Below, in pieces: positions 22,264 to 22,977 of a DNA stretch of 22,977 bases. This DNA is from a virus, in IMG/VR virus record IMGVR_UViG_3300008116_000337, positions 1-22,977 of that record; one strand, given 5' to 3'. Positions within the stretch are counted from its first letter, which is position 1; each line of letters opens with the position of its first letter. Made by a program: the position numbers and the translations under genes. Under the pieces are notes generated by a model, which saw only the letters and a list, made by a program, of their open reading frames with translations, ran no database searches and was not told the DNA's origin.

Positions 22264-22476
22264 TTATTTGGAAAAGTTATTAACATTTTTTTTCTCAAAA
22301 GCGGCCAGAAAACAAACACCACCAATCATACTCAACAAGAAGGCCATAGCCATCTCATTCAAAGGGTCAGCGAAGTAGATAAATTCTTGGACTTTACCGG
22401 CCATCAAACCATAGACAACCGAAAAACAGGCGAGGCCTGAAACGAAGGGGATTAAATTAACTTTCATATCTCTCAT
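22264..22476 (-). CDS. Small two-helix membrane protein, 70 aa
   Basis: Two hydrophobic segments, about residues 7-25 (NLIPFVSGLACFSVVYGLMA) and 40-60 (NEMAMAFLLSMIGGVCFLAA), joined by a short polar loop, with a basic/Asn-rich end (EKKNVNNFSK). This is the size and shape of small phage membrane proteins such as holins or exclusion factors, but nothing proves lysis. It sits between the VWA and AAA+ genes with its own promoter on each side, so it may be unrelated to the chelatase-like pair. Confidence 0.75.
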   Translation of the reverse strand: MRDMKVNLIPFVSGLACFSVVYGLMAGKVQEFIYFADPLNEMAMAFLLSMIGGVCFLAAFEKKNVNNFSK

Positions 22477-22487
22477 TGATTACAGAG

Positions 22488-22518
22488 TAAAGGTAGTGAT
22501 AATTGGGGACTTAAACAA
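22488..22518 (-). promoter_or_regulatory. Promoter P6 for the small membrane gene, embedded in a hairpin
   Basis: Minus strand: TTG (22518-22516, in CTTG), a 20-nt spacer, then TACCTTTA (22495-22488), followed by TTTACTCTGTAAT as at P5. The TTG occupies the loop side of the hairpin at 22502-22527. The ATG (22476) is 11 nt past the box, leaving a leader of only a few bases. Confidence 0.68.
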
Positions 22519-22527
22519 GCCCCCAAT
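22502..22527 (-). terminator. Hairpin after the VWA gene sharing the repeated terminator core
   Basis: Minus strand ATTGGGGGCTT-GTTT-AAGTCCCCAAT (11 pairs, one G-U). It lies 12 nt after the VWA stop. Unlike the 14.25 and 17.0 kb copies it is not followed by a T-run, so it may end transcription weakly or stabilise the mRNA 3' end instead. The central 16 bases equal those of the 17.0 kb copy. Confidence 0.6.
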
Positions 22528-22539
22528 GTTATCAAATTG

Positions 22540-22977
22540 TTAAATGTTAACTTGGAATTTTGAGTTCAATGTTTTCGCCAGTTCTGAAACTTGGGTCACA
22601 TTGATAAACTCAGCATCCTTACCATACATCTTGCGGAACTGGTCGTTACCACTACCACTATAACCATCGGAGATGAAGTAAGAAAGAACATTCACACCAT
22701 AAGAACGAATCTTCTTAACTTGTTCAGCGGTGTGGTTTACAGCGGTATCTCCACAATAGTTGATGTCGTGGTTATCAAACCCAGGGTAACCATCGGAGAA
22801 GTTCACAAAGTAGGTATCAGTACCTTTCTTTACACGAACCAATTCTTTCATGATTGCCTCAAAACACAAACCCTCGGGAGTAGTACCATCGTAAGTGATG
22901 TGTTTGAAGAGTTGTTGAATCTTGGAGAACTTATCTTTACGACTATCATAAGCAATCAACACCAATGGTTGGTATTT
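22540..22977 (-). CDS. VWA-domain protein, CobT-like C-terminal part (partial, 5' end off the window)
   Basis: The frame is open to the right edge (residues KYQPLVLIAYDSRKDK precede the rest), so an apparent TTG start at 22965 is not the true start. The visible 145 residues hold the second half of a von Willebrand A domain: the MIDAS threonine loop DGTTPEGLCFEAI, the aspartate loop FVNFSDGYPGFD, and a final strand-helix (YGVNVLSYFISDGYSGSG, FINVTQVSELAKTLN). The DxSxS loop should lie outside the window. It precedes the AAA+ gene, matching the CobS-CobT/MoxR-VWA partnership. Likely the substrate-adaptor partner of the ATPase. Confidence 0.85.
   Translation of the reverse strand, partial: KYQPLVLIAYDSRKDKFSKIQQLFKHITYDGTTPEGLCFEAIMKELVRVKKGTDTYFVNFSDGYPGFDNHDINYCGDTAVNHTAEQVKKIRSYGVNVLSYFISDGYSGSGNDQFRKMYGKDAEFINVTQVSELAKTLNSKFQVNI

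Noticed and set aside
1-22977. CRISPR arrays, insertion sequences, integrase or attachment sites
   Set aside because: No regularly spaced repeats, transposase or recombinase motifs, or terminal repeats were found; the tRNA has no nearby integrase gene.

Overview
This window looks like the late and accessory part of a large, AT-rich, contractile-tailed (T4-like) phage, or a prophage or metagenomic fragment of one. The likely host is in the Bacteroidetes. Three things support the host call: several minus-strand promoters match the Bacteroidetes pattern TTG/TTTG, then 19-20 nt, then TAnnTTTG or TAnnTTTA; one small gene resembles the Bacteroidetes-centred family DUF4494; and classical Shine-Dalgarno sequences are often weak or absent. 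Every convincing gene is on the minus strand, so transcription runs right to left. Plus-strand ORFs are shadows. No insertion sequence, integrase, attachment site or CRISPR array was seen, and no gene-free stretch exceeds 300 bases.

Layout in the direction of transcription. (1) 22977-20402: the end of a VWA (CobT-like) protein, a small two-helix membrane protein, a MoxR/CobS-like AAA+ ATPase, a tRNA with anticodon CAT, and two unknown genes. (2) 20083-17466: a chain of short, often overlapping genes, mostly unknown, including a DUF4494-like and a possible winged-helix protein. (3) 17399-17049: a small heat-shock protein with a palindrome upstream. (4) 16984-14288: four overlapping genes that look like an RNA-repair operon: a possible primase/polymerase-fold protein, a calcineurin-type phosphoesterase, a P-loop polynucleotide-kinase-like protein and an Rnl1-type RNA ligase. 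(5) 14222-13317: a UvsE-type UV-damage endonuclease. (6) 13147-9191: a membrane/coiled-coil protein, a ClpP-like protease, an HD-domain protein, a membrane-anchored coiled-coil protein, a gp55-like late sigma factor and a helical protein. (7) 9194-1: the baseplate/tail block: an OB-type hub or spike protein, two small proteins, the gp25-like and gp6-like wedge proteins, a large DNRLRE/carbohydrate-binding-like protein, a small tail protein, and a giant protein with a P2 gpI-like KGT motif followed by a probable LamG-like domain, which runs off the left edge.

Together these genes suggest a phage that starts accessory and early/middle genes from host-type promoters, encodes its own late sigma factor, and carries chaperone, protease, DNA-repair and tRNA/RNA-repair functions to keep the host productive. 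The most unusual structure is a compact intergenic element seen three times (14.25, 17.0 and 22.5 kb). Each is a hairpin with a shared core, GGGCTTGTWTAAGTCC, whose loop side supplies the TTG of a promoter; the TAnnTTTR box lies exactly 20 nt further on. The outer stems differ in sequence but keep pairing. Assignments rest on reading motifs and translations by eye, without database searches.
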